64,000 nt of DNA from Linyphia triangularis. Its lineage: Eukaryota > Arthropoda > Arachnida > Araneae > Linyphiidae. The stretch lies in assembly GCA_963978545.1 (NCBI GenBank), contig OZ021729.1:11106001-11170000 (forward strand). Direction: 5' to 3'. Of the stretch, positions 54,710 through 64,000 are shown piece after piece; the first letter of the stretch is position 1, and each line of letters opens with the position of its first letter. A model generated the notes under the pieces. It saw only the letters and a program-made list of their open reading frames with translations, was not told the DNA's origin and searched no databases. The position numbers were made by a program, and so were the translations under genes.

Positions 54710-55700
54710 TCTATATATTTAATAGGCAATACATTTTTTGGGGTTAGTCCGTCCGCCTAAACTGCTCAACCAATTTCAATGATCAAGGTGTCATTTTAAA
54801 GGAAATAAGCTGTAGATTTGCCAAAACGTGCCAAAATAATTTATTAACACTTTATTAATTAGTTAAATTTCAATATTTTTCATCATTAAGCTACTACAAA
54901 GCCTCAATGATTTTGAATATATGATTGGCAACATCCTTACGTATGTAAACAACAAACAGGCTGCTCGGGGGTTCAACCAACCAACCAACCGTTGCTAATT
55001 TTAAAGCTATCCTTATATGTAAACAACAAACCCATTGCTAATTTTAAAGCTCTTTTTAAACTCTTCGTTTCAAAGTTGATTTTTTCTGTTTTTCTGAAGC
55101 ATTTTTGTATTAGAGTAATTATTATTTTGAAGTATTTCTATCCAGAAAATGCCTCGCTTTGGATGTCGTTCTTCCTTACGTATGTAAACAGCAAACCCGT
55201 TGCTAATTTTAAAGCTATCCTTACGTATGTAAACAACAAAACGTTGCTAATTTTAAAGCTCTTTTTAAATTCTTCGTTTCAAAGTTGATTTTTTCTGTTT
55301 TTCTGAAGCATTTTTGTATTAGAGTAATTATTATTTTGAAGTATTTCTATCCAGAAAATGTCTCGCGTTAGATGTCGTTCTCTAACGGGGCGACTTATCA
55401 GAATAAATAAAAGATATTAGGACTTCAATGTTAGGGCATAGCTAATGAAGTTTTAAGTCAGAATGTTGGCGGATAGTATATTTAACTTTCTATTATGAAA
55501 CTTGCAATTTGGGTGTTTTCTCTATTAGGCTTTACATTAAATTTATAAAAATTTGGTTACATTTTTTATGGCTGGCAAACCTATTCGAGCGCAGCAAGAT
55601 GTTTTAACCACAAATTCGAGCGGCAAAGCCGCTCAATCCGAGCGCAGCGAGGCGTTTGGGGGTTGGCGAGCGTTAGCGAGCAGGGGGCGAAGCCCCCTAG
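54710..55700 (+). mobile_element. Helitron family 1, copy 3
   Basis: TCTATATATTTAATAGGC to AGGGGGCGAAGCCCCCTAG, with A before and T after. Carries a large internal duplication (about 55000-55290) of the gttgctaattttaaagctct segment. The frame at 55553-55738 reads its 3' end and is not a gene. Confidence 0.93.
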
Positions 55701-56177
55701 TCTATATATTTAATAGGCAATACGTTTTTTGGGGTTAGTCCGTCCGCCTAAACTGCTCAACCAATTTCAATGATCAAGGTGTCATTTTAAAGGAAATAAG
55801 CTGTAGATTTGCCAAAACGTGCCAAAATAATTTATTAACACTTCATTAATTAGTTAAATTTCAATATTTTTCCTCATTAAGCTACTACAAAGCCTCAATG
55901 ATTTTGAATATATGAATGGCAACATCCTTACGTATGTAAACAACAAACCCGACGACGCGACGTCCAACGCGAGGCATTTTCTGGATAGAAATACTTCAAA
56001 ATAATAATTACTCTAATACAAAAATGCTTCAGAAAAACAGAAAAAATCAACTTTGAAACGAAGAGTTTAAAAAAGCTTTAAAATTAGCAACGGGTTTGTT
56101 GTTGGTTTGAAATTGATTGAGCAGTTTAGGCGGACGGACTAACCCCAAAAAACGTATTGCCTATTAAATATATAGAT
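55701..56177. mobile_element. Helitron family 1, palindromic derivative with two 5' ends
   Basis: Starts TCTATATATTTAATAGGC exactly one base after the CTAG of copy 3. At about 55950 (aaacccgacgacgcgacgtc) the sequence turns into a reverse-oriented internal segment and closes with GCCTATTAAATATATAGA. It has two 5' termini facing outward and no 3' terminus. Confidence 0.85.
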
Positions 56178-56990
56178 TAATTTAATAGTTACGATGATGC
56201 AAGAATAAATAGGTCCAAGATATGTACATTTCTTTTGGATTAGAATTTCGGATAATCCAGACTTTTCGAGAAAGTTATCTGCTGAAACATGTTCCGGAGG
56301 TCGCCGGGTTGCATTCAGCGCTAAATCAACAACTTTCAAAAAGTCGCTAAGAGGTATTGTGCAGTAAATCTGAACCTATATTCATTTCTAATCAGTACAA
56401 ATTCAACTATTACGAATTAAAAACTATCAAAATAACGACTAAAACCACCCAATCAACTTCAAAATCTCATATGAAATTAAAAAAAAATTTTTACAAAATA
56501 GGGTTAATTTTCTCGCCAAATTTGATTTTCGAAAAATTCCGGTTGATTGAATGCAGGATAATTGGCCTTCCTTTGTTTTATTTTATCTTCTAAGAATCGC
56601 AAAAAAGATTATGCGAACATATGATTGCTTCGATAGGAAATTTCGATAAGCAACTTTAATTATTTTGGCGCTTCATACGAAACCAGCCCGTAAATTTTAA
56701 TTGTTCAATGAAATAACCGATCTTTTTTAAATATATGTACAATACTGTTTATTTTTGTGGTTTTCCAATAACTTTTTATTACGTTGCCACACTGTCCCTG
56801 CTTAAAGCGTCTCGGCAGCAGTAGGATAATGACGTGGTAAGTATTCTCTTCATAAATAACAAAACGTTTTCAGTTTCATGGCATTATGCAGCTGACGCTT
56901 CACTTTGAGGCGAGCAAAGCGAGCCAAGGGGATTGCATAGCAATCCAGGGGATTGGCGAGCGTCAGCGAGCAGGGGGCTGAGCCCCCTAG
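56178..56990 (+). mobile_element. Helitron family 2, copy 2
   Basis: Begins near tttaatagttacgatgatgc and ends CAGGGGGCTGAGCCCCCTAG followed by T. Matches 20830-21690 reversed. The exact 5' end is uncertain because it abuts the palindromic copy. Confidence 0.85.
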
Positions 56991-57307
56991 TATACTATAT
57001 TACTTTACCTACACCAATTTTCAGGAGCTGAAATTCAAACGTCCGTAACTTGGACAGCGCAAGAATTAAAAAAAATAGGTTATCACCAATTTTTAGGAGT
57101 TGATACGTGACCATCGATATGTAGAAAGCCATACAACTGCGCCATGTTTGTCTTTCTACATCATCAGCCGTGGATATAAGTTTAAGCTATCTCGAGCTAA
57201 AATTTATTTAGAAGTGGATACACTGATCTTCAAATTCTGCTTTTATTAGTCGTTCGATGGTTATTATGGACGATTTGTACGTTTAATATTAGTGCAAATT
57301 TTACAAA
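56991..57307. other. Upstream flank of the THAP relic
   Basis: No recognised repeat. May hold the 5' UTR of the THAP relic, but no promoter motif stands out. Confidence 0.35.
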
Positions 57308-57706
57308 ATGCCGAATCCTTGTTCTGTTCTAAAGTACAACAGGAACTCCAGAACTATTGCTAAGATTTCTATGTTCAAATTCCCTTCCGATGACAGTGTT
57401 AAAAAAAATGGTGGCGTGTGATACATCGAAGATTTTTTGCCCCAACGAAATACAGCAAGGTGAGTGTTAACTTATTAATAAAATCTTTAATGTGTTTTTA
57501 AATATAAGTGTACAATTTTTTAGAAGTTTTTATTAAAGTGAAGAAAAGAAATGCTAAATACTTACAATAGTGATAACTTTTAATTAGTTTCAACTTTTTT
57601 GTTTTATTTTTCAAATGCAAGCTAAGAAAACAATCTTTGGTTCAAATTCCCAGTACGGCACGAATTCTATGTGAAAGTGATTTTCGCCAACAAATGACGC
57701 CACCGT

Positions 57707-57737
<31 letters not shown>

Positions 57738-58054
57738 CATGACAAGTAAACAACCTATGGTTGACATCATTTGACGCTGTTTTATGAAAACAATTCTTGG
57801 CGCAGAATTCGTACCGTACTTGGAAGTTTTACGCAATCTTCACTAGCCTTTAAAAATGACCAACATAAAATAAAAATTTAACGTGGAAACTTTTTCTTAT
57901 TTCAATATAAAGTTTTGTTAAAAATTTAATAGAGTTGTTTAGAAATTTGTGTCTTCTATTTAAGGTATGCGAGCTGCATTTTCATCCAAATTATTTTGTA
58001 CAACCAAAAGAAGCATTTAATAAGACTGGAATAAGATTAGTTTTTGCAAGGTGA
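57308..58054 (+). pseudogene. THAP-domain zinc-finger relic, two exons
   Basis: Exon 1 (57308-57459) starts ATG and reads MPNPCSVLKYNRNSRTIAKI then SMFKFPSDDSVK. The frame breaks in an A8 run at 57401-57408; past it another frame gives a THAP-like WWRVIHRRFFAPTKYSK, followed by the donor GTGAGT at 57460. A ~505-bp intron ends ttctatttaag at 57964. Exon 2 (57965 on) reads VCELHFHPNYFVQPKEAF and stops at TGA 58052-58054. THAP is a C2CH DNA-binding finger found in host regulators and P-type transposases. Here the first C and the final C..H are present; the second C is Y. Frameshift plus lost ligand indicate a pseudogene. It may be from a host gene or a P-like transposon. Confidence 0.72.
57648..57824. 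repeat. Inverted repeat around a poly-T tract
   Basis: cagtacggcacgaattct and agaattcgtaccgtactt flank a T-run of about 30 at 57708-57737. Possibly a small insertion inside the THAP intron. Confidence 0.45.
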
Positions 58055-59149
58055 CAGTACATGCTTGTCTTGGAAAACATTGTAAACTTAAAAAAAAAAA
58101 AAAAAAAAATGGATACTATATATTTTTCTTCCAAATGTAGGTTTTCTCTGAAAATATGAGCCTTGAATGTAGTTGTGGTATTTAAGCTGTTATATTATCT
58201 GTGTTTTGTTTATTGTGTATATTTGTTATGTTTTATCAATTGTATATATCAATGTTTTGAATTGATATTTTTTTGTTTCCTTTCACATTTCAAACATGTA
58301 GAAATATTTTAAAATTACTTTTGAAAAAAAAAACAAAAAAAAAACAGCAACTTATAAACGAACAGAAATTATACTTGATCATACTTATACGGGAATGGAC
58401 GAAGTTTAAAACCTGAAGTTGTACAAAATTAGTGTTTTAAAATGTAGGGATAATCTTATATTTTACATTGTCAAAGAAATAAAATAATCCAATTACTTGA
58501 AATATCTTTACAAAACGTAAAATAAGGAAGATAAAATATTTCGTCACACAAAAATAATGTCTTCCCTCACTAACTGAATGGAAAAGTGTATCCACCACTG
58601 GTGACGTCATCATATCAGTTGGATGGCCTTCTCAATATCGGAGGTCACGATTGATATGGGATCAAACTTCTGAATTGTGGAATGTATGAATGTCTTATGG
58701 TTGCTGAAATGCACGTGGCAAAATGTTGCAGCAAAGTTTATTATTGTTCAGCTAGTTTAGTATATATTCCCTTGTAACGTTAATATTTTTTTTTACAACT
58801 TTTATTTATATGAAAATTACTGTACAGAAATAAATAACAAATAGAAAAATGACTGGAAAAGGCTTATTTATAGATCACGGTAACTTCGTAAATTGAAAGA
58901 AAAAAAAAGCTAATTAAAAAATTTCTCAACGAAGGATAATGCAATGCAGCATATCCTCACAATCAAATTTTCAGCATGACAAATTAATTACTAATATCTT
59001 TTCCAGTTGATTTTCCATGTGTTAATTATTTTTCTGGTGTAATTTCAATAACTACTAATGTTGTCGTGTGGCTTTAGCGACGATAACCTAGTCGGTTGGA
59101 TTTTGACATAAATTTGTTAACCAAATTTCATGTTTTTGTGTTGTTTTTT
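58055..59149. other. AT-rich stretch without recognised feature
   Basis: A-run near 58090-58110; no further THAP-like exon seen. Confidence 0.4.
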
Positions 59150-59850
59150 TTACTTTCAATTACCCATACGCCGTATACATAGGATAATGAAAGTATAGTA
59201 TTGATTCAAAAAAAAAAATTTTTTTTTGCCTTTCCCCACGTTTTGGAACATTCTGATTTCAAAAAAGTGGCCTAGCAAAAATATGTGTCTGTGGTCAGCA
59301 TAACTCCCGAACAAATTGACCTACGATGTTCAAATTTGGTATGCGGGTTGGTGATGGTTCAGGGACCTACCATTAAGGGTTTTGTCAAAATCGTGCATGC
59401 GCATAAGGTAGCTGCCATTGAAAAAATCATGTTTTTCAGTAAATGATAAAAAACGGCTCTAAAGATTTTGTACAAAATCAATGTGGAAATGCCTTTAAGT
59501 TGTTCTAAACATTCCCACCTCCGAAATTCCTATAAAAATTAGATCGAAGAGTAAAAAGTTGAAAAACGAATGCCTTTAACACAGAGTTCTCTTTCTTTGA
59601 GCATCGACGATCATTTTTTCTTCTCTCCTCAGTTAGCTAAGGTTAGTATAAGAATTATCGAAAAGTATATCGCAAAATCACCATTTTGGCGTACTTTTTT
59701 TTTTTTTTTTTTAAACCCATATTGCAAAAAAATATTGCCAAATTGGTCATTTTTGCTAAATGAATGATGAAAATATAAAAACGTTAAATAACACAAGTAT
59801 ACGTCAGTATTATAGTTTAATGGAAAGTTGTGCGATGTTTACACCCCTAG
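59150..59850 (+). mobile_element. Helentron-like element, copy HL7
   Basis: Complete: ttactttcaattacccata ... gtgcgatgtttacacccctag. Confidence 0.82.
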
Positions 59851-59929
59851 ATCACATTGAATTTAGATTAATTTGTCATAGTCACATGAAGCACATTTTT
59901 CTTCCCATGTATGACTATTCAGAATAAAA

Positions 59930-60480
59930 TTGCACAACCTATAAAAAACAATTCATCCTTTATTCTCCTTACAACAGAGCCCCAAATCCGCAAATATTCA
60001 CACACCGTACCCCAACCCCGCACGTAAGCATTTACAACAATTCACAGAAACTCCAGCAACATACAACACAACCTGACGAACCTAATATCCTCTGAGGCAC
60101 AGATAATTAGGACTTATTCCGATGGCAATGTCGGAATTAAGAAGCAAATCACCCTGTCGGTCACGTGCAAGTGACGAGACCACACCCAAAACTTATAAGC
60201 CTACGTAAACTCGGGGCTAAAGCTTTCATTACAGAATTTTCGTTACTACCAAAGTGTCCGAAAAAGACTTGCCCGGGAAAGAGTTTTATGTCCATAAATA
60301 AAAACGGGGCAGAGTTTTCCTAGGCGGTGTAATTGTCGAAGGGGAGATGCATTATTGTAATTGTTTAGGTAACACCTACTCTTTGAGAAAATGAGTGGCA
60401 TCGTGAAATTAGAAGCAGGGTTGCTGGTCCGCCATTTTGGGTCATGGTAATCCGACAAATACAAAGATAATAATCTTATA
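59930..60480 (-). other. AC-rich island (GT-rich on minus) with YY1-like site
   Basis: 59940-60110 is AC-rich on plus. At about 60429 ggtccgccattttgggtc contains CCAAAATGGCGGACC on minus, a YY1-like site. Mirror of the arrangement near 6.6-7.2 kb. No exon proven. Confidence 0.3.
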
Positions 60481-60607
60481 TGTAATGTGTATCAAGCAGG
60501 AATAGAAATACTGGTATTCTAGTGAGCAGATAAATAGTTTTGTCCTCTAGTACATAGTGAATACATAGCATATAGGCGACACAAATAAACCGATTCTTAA
60601 CAAAGAG

Positions 60608-60783
60608 GGATTTTTTAAGACATTTACAAGAATTATGATAAAAATATCTCCAAAGTGGCCTTTTTTTTTTTTTTCTTTTTTTTTTTTTTTAATGAATGAT
60701 GAAAATATAAAAACTGTATATGACACAAATTTATATCAGTATTATAGTGTAATTGAAAGTTGCGTGATGTTCCACACCCCTTG
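60608..60783 (+). mobile_element. Helentron-like element, copy HL8, 3' part
   Basis: From agggattttttaagacattt to gatgttccacaccccttg; only the 3' ~170 bp. Confidence 0.7.
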
Positions 60784-61713
60784 TTTTTAGTAAAATTTAG
60801 TTACTGCCTAGTGGTACTCTAAAGTGCTCAAAAATTATAATTTTATAGGAGTAATTAAAAAAAATGTTTTAAGGATACCAAGTCCCCTTAAGTTGGTATA
60901 TAATTTATAGATGTTTGTTTTGTATAAAAGAAAAATAGGGATTGTCTCAAAAAACACTGCCCAGAAATAATATGCACGATTTATGTTATATTTTGTCATT
61001 AGTAATTACTTTGTGAGGGGAATGAAATGCTGTACAATACACTGACTTATTGTATTATGCATTAGAAAATTGTAAAGTGTCAATTTTCAATTTTCTTTAA
61101 ATATTGTGCAAATGAAAAACATTTCTGATATAAATAAGAATTTTACAAATTTTTTTTTTTACTTAAGATCAATCCATTCTCTACGGCTTTCCTTTTCATT
61201 ATAACTTTTCATTATAACCTGTGAAAAATACTTAAGTTGAAATTGAAATTTTCCTTACCTAATTTTCGGTACTTTTTTAAATGAGATAAAACGTTTATTT
61301 GACGGTACGATAGCACGATTCAAATAATTTACCGAGTTCGAAAAAGTATTTTTCCACGTGTTGCATACAATATTTTTTATAATCACTTGTAAAATATATT
61401 TGTAATATTTATACTTATTAATGTTGGCAACTCCAGTCAATGAATTTCTTCTGAAAATTTGTCCTTTTAATGCCAAGTCTATATAACTTTTGATTACGAG
61501 CCCTGCGAGAAAGTCCCTTTTCACACTAGTGCCTCGTGTTTTGCCATAATTTTTTATTCAAAATGATTAAAAAAAGTTTAATTTTTTGCACGTTGTTCTA
61601 AAAAACATTTTTTCCTCAAGACAATTCCCTCATCCACTGTTGCTACTTTCATTATATTTGTAAAAATAAAAATCATTTTGAAATTGAAACATTCCGCTGA
61701 GAAGAAAATTCTA
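60784..61713. other. AT-rich stretch without recognised gene
   Basis: A solo end of the GGGGAC TIR family (taccaagtccccttaa, about 60880-60896) is the only item recognised. Confidence 0.35.
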
Positions 61714-63100
61714 ACAATCTAACCTCCATATCACGTGAACAGAAATAAATTAAAAGATGAACGCGCATATAATAAATTTATACAACTATCTCATCGCCAT
61801 ATCACGTAAACAGAAATAAATGAAAAGATTCATGCGCATATAATAAATTTGTACAACAATCTAACCTCCATATCACGTGAACAGAAATAAATGAAAAGAT
61901 GCACATGTATATAATAAATTTATACAACTATCTCATTGCCATCATCGATATAGATAAACAACTGGATAGACTGCTCCATTGTCAATGCAAAGAGAAAAAC
62001 GCGCCGGGGATAGCGAAGCTGGTGGGAAGATTAACCAATCACAGTTCACTTTTATAATTGGATGGGAATACGAAAAACCTTGTAAAGTGTTAGAGTATAT
62101 ATATCTTTTGCACATTATTACTAATTATGATCTACTGTTGACATTTCTGCTGTGTACAACCCAACATTTTATTTCCAATCCTCGGCAATCCGTATTTTTT
62201 ATCCCACCAATTGCATCTGGCAACGGCTTCATTTTCCCAGCGTTAAGCAGTCTATCCAGTTGTTTATCTATATCGATGATTGCCATATCATGTGAACAGA
62301 AATAAATGAAAAGATGCACATGTATATAATAAATTTGTACAACAATCTAACCTCCATATCACGTGAACAGAAATAAATGAAAAGATGCACATGTATATAA
62401 TAAATTTGTACAACAATCTAACCTCCATATCACGTGAACAGAAATAAATGAAAAGATGCACATGTATATAATAAATTTGTACAACAATCTAACCTCCATA
62501 TCACGTGAACAGAAATAAATGAAAAGATGCACATGTATATAATAAATTTGTACAACAATCTAACCTCCATATCACGTGAACAGAAATAAATGAAAAGATG
62601 CACATGTATATAATAAATTTGTACAACAATCTAACCTCCATATCACGTGAACAGAAATAAATGAAAAGATGCACATGTATATAATAAATTTGTACAACAA
62701 TCTAACCTCCATATCACGTGAACAGAAATAAATGAAAAGATGCACATGTATATAATAAATTTGTACAACAATCTAACCTCCATATCACGTGAACAGAAAT
62801 AAATGAAAAGATGCACATGTATATAATAAATTTGTACAACAATCTAACCTCCATATCACGTGAACAGAAATAAATGAAAAGATGCACATGTATATAATAA
62901 ATTTGTACAACAATCTAACCTCCATATCACGTGAACAGAAATAAATGAAAAGATGCACATGTATATAATAAATTTGTACAACAATCTAACCTCCATATCA
63001 CGTGAACAGAAATAAATGAAAAGATGCACATGTATATAATAAATTTGTACAACAATCTAACCTCCATATCACGTGAACAGAAATAAATGAAAAGAAGCAC
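61714..63100. repeat. 71-bp minisatellite, interrupted
   Basis: Unit aacaatctaacctccatatc...acgtgaacagaaataaatga...atgtatataataaatttgtac. Three diverged units (61714-61934), a 336-bp insertion, then about eleven near-identical units to 63097. Confidence 0.96.
61943..62278. mobile_element. 336-bp TIR element with 8-bp target duplication
   Basis: CATCGATATAGATAAACAAC (continuing tggatagactgct) and AGCAGTCTATCCAGTTGTTT (continuing atctatatcgatg) are perfectly inverted. ATTGCCAT flanks at 61935-61942 and 62279-62286. An 8-bp duplication fits hAT or P superfamilies. Non-coding; the overlapping frames are chance. Confidence 0.9.
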
Positions 63101-64000
63101 GCTCATCTTATTAATCTCAATAATTATTTAGATCTCATTACGTATATACCCTATTACGTAGTATAGATGGGAGAAATATTTAATTGGCTTCATCTACTAA
63201 GTTTTAATAGTAAAGGACTAAATTTATATCTCCAAAACACTTATAGTCTAAGAGCCCATGGCCTGTATGTATTTGACCAGACCTGAGTTTTTGTACGTTA
63301 AGGCCCCTATACCTACCATACATAAGTAGGGGACTCACTAAGCTCAAAGTGGTGGACGCGCTCAGGTAAGACAGGTATCGATTTTTGACTAATTTTAAAT
63401 CCATTTGACCACGTCTGCCGTTTTAAAATTTGAAAATATATTATTATTACTATCGGAAAATAAGAATGGCAGACCATTATCGCGCATTTTACTTTGTGGC
63501 AGACAATTTTGAAAATGCTAAAAAAAATAAAATTTTGAAAGTATTTGACCAGATCTGCCATTGATATATTTTATTTATTATAGTCTTAAAAACTTATATT
63601 GAACACGGCAGACGTCTACATTGCGTACACACATCAACAAATAATAAAATCTTAGCTACTATCCGGCCAGATGTATATGTATTCCGTTCGCTGTTTTACA
63701 TCAATGTAATTTACTTTATCACTGTATTTAGAGAAATTAATTTTTTTTCGTATTCTATATACTAAACTTCATTAGTTAGATGAAGAAGGCTTAACAATCA
63801 CCTTAATGATCTATATTAGAAACTTCCCCTAAAAGTAGTTAGAATGTGTTTGTAACCATAGGCAACCTATTATGTAGTATAAATGAGGGGGGGGGGAGGA
63901 GGTGAAGTATTTAATTAGCTGCATATGATTGCAGATAATCAAGCTGTACAGAAGGTGTATTTAAAGACCAGTACTCAAAAATGAATAAAAAGTGGGCAAA
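63101..64000. other. AT-rich right end
   Basis: Contains a diverged duplication: cctattacgtagtatagatg...tatttaattggct (63150) and cctattatgtagtataaatg...tatttaattagct (63866), plus several gaccagatctgcc/gaccacgtctgcc repeats (63276-63565). No gene recognised. Confidence 0.5.

Noticed and set aside
61979..62305. 108-codon plus-strand frame
   Set aside because: Covers a small TIR element and part of a minisatellite; runs into the repeat and has no recognisable domain.
61714..63100. CRISPR-like array
   Set aside because: The 71-bp units are contiguous with no variable spacers, in a eukaryotic context; it is a minisatellite.
63280..63384. Possible exon ending at a CAG|GTAAGA donor near 63363
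   Set aside because: The donor matches consensus but the upstream frame has no acceptor or recognisable peptide, and the area has repeated gaccagatctgcc motifs.

Overview
The window looks like a repeat-rich intergenic or intronic stretch of an arthropod nuclear genome, most plausibly an arachnid such as a spider. That assignment is an inference from AT-rich sequence, dense tRNA-derived SINEs, Helitron/Helentron-type elements, hAT/TTAA/TA-target MITEs and long tandem arrays; no diagnostic gene is present. I see no intact protein-coding gene. Most long open frames are antisense or shadow readings of repeats: the recurring ~60-residue proteins containing 'TRDSNPQP' are the antisense of SINE-A, and the frames at 252-1688 are a 36-bp minisatellite whose period is a multiple of three.

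Layout. 1-1738: 36-bp minisatellite continuing off the left edge. 2.0-2.8 kb: Helentron-like copy. 3.65-4.58 kb: solo LTR (TGT...ACA, 4-bp target duplication) with a 245-bp fold-back MITE in its TATA region. 4.9-6.4 kb: tRNA-like elements and a 5'-truncated non-LTR retrotransposon tail (RNase H relic, poly-A). 7.4-8.05 kb: TTAA-type fold-back holding a truncated SINE. 8.3-16.95 kb: repeat E, a Helentron-like copy, TA-flanked palindromic MITEs (one nested in another) and a hAT MITE. 17.8-18.7 kb: Helitron. 19.55-20.66 kb: five ~220-bp tandem units. 20.8-25.7 kb: second Helitron family, Helentron-like copy, two ~725-bp TIR elements, SINEs. 25.7-38.2 kb: many SINE-A insertions with clear target duplications. 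38.4-41.5 kb: Helitron, hAT MITE and a hAT transposase C-terminal relic. 41.7-46.1 kb: SINEs. 46.9 kb: near-perfect 184-bp palindrome. 48.6-49.5 and 53.07-54.63 kb: arrays with dimeric higher-order structure. 50.7-51.4 and 54.7-57.0 kb: Helitrons, two of them joined end to end. 57.3-58.05 kb: two-exon THAP-domain relic. 59.1-60.8 kb: Helentron-like copies. 61.7-63.1 kb: 71-bp array interrupted by a 336-bp element.

Possible host-gene material is limited and uncertain: two short GC-richer open segments behind good-looking splice acceptors (10417-10558 minus; 23560-23698 plus), promoter-like sites near 39.25 kb and 44.2-44.46 kb, and several strongly GT-skewed islands that could mark transcription start regions.

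I did not find a new multi-gene system. The strongest observations are the nested, datable transposon architecture, the end-to-end Helitron junction with a palindromic neighbour, the THAP and hAT relics that simple ORF calling misses, and the GT-skew islands.
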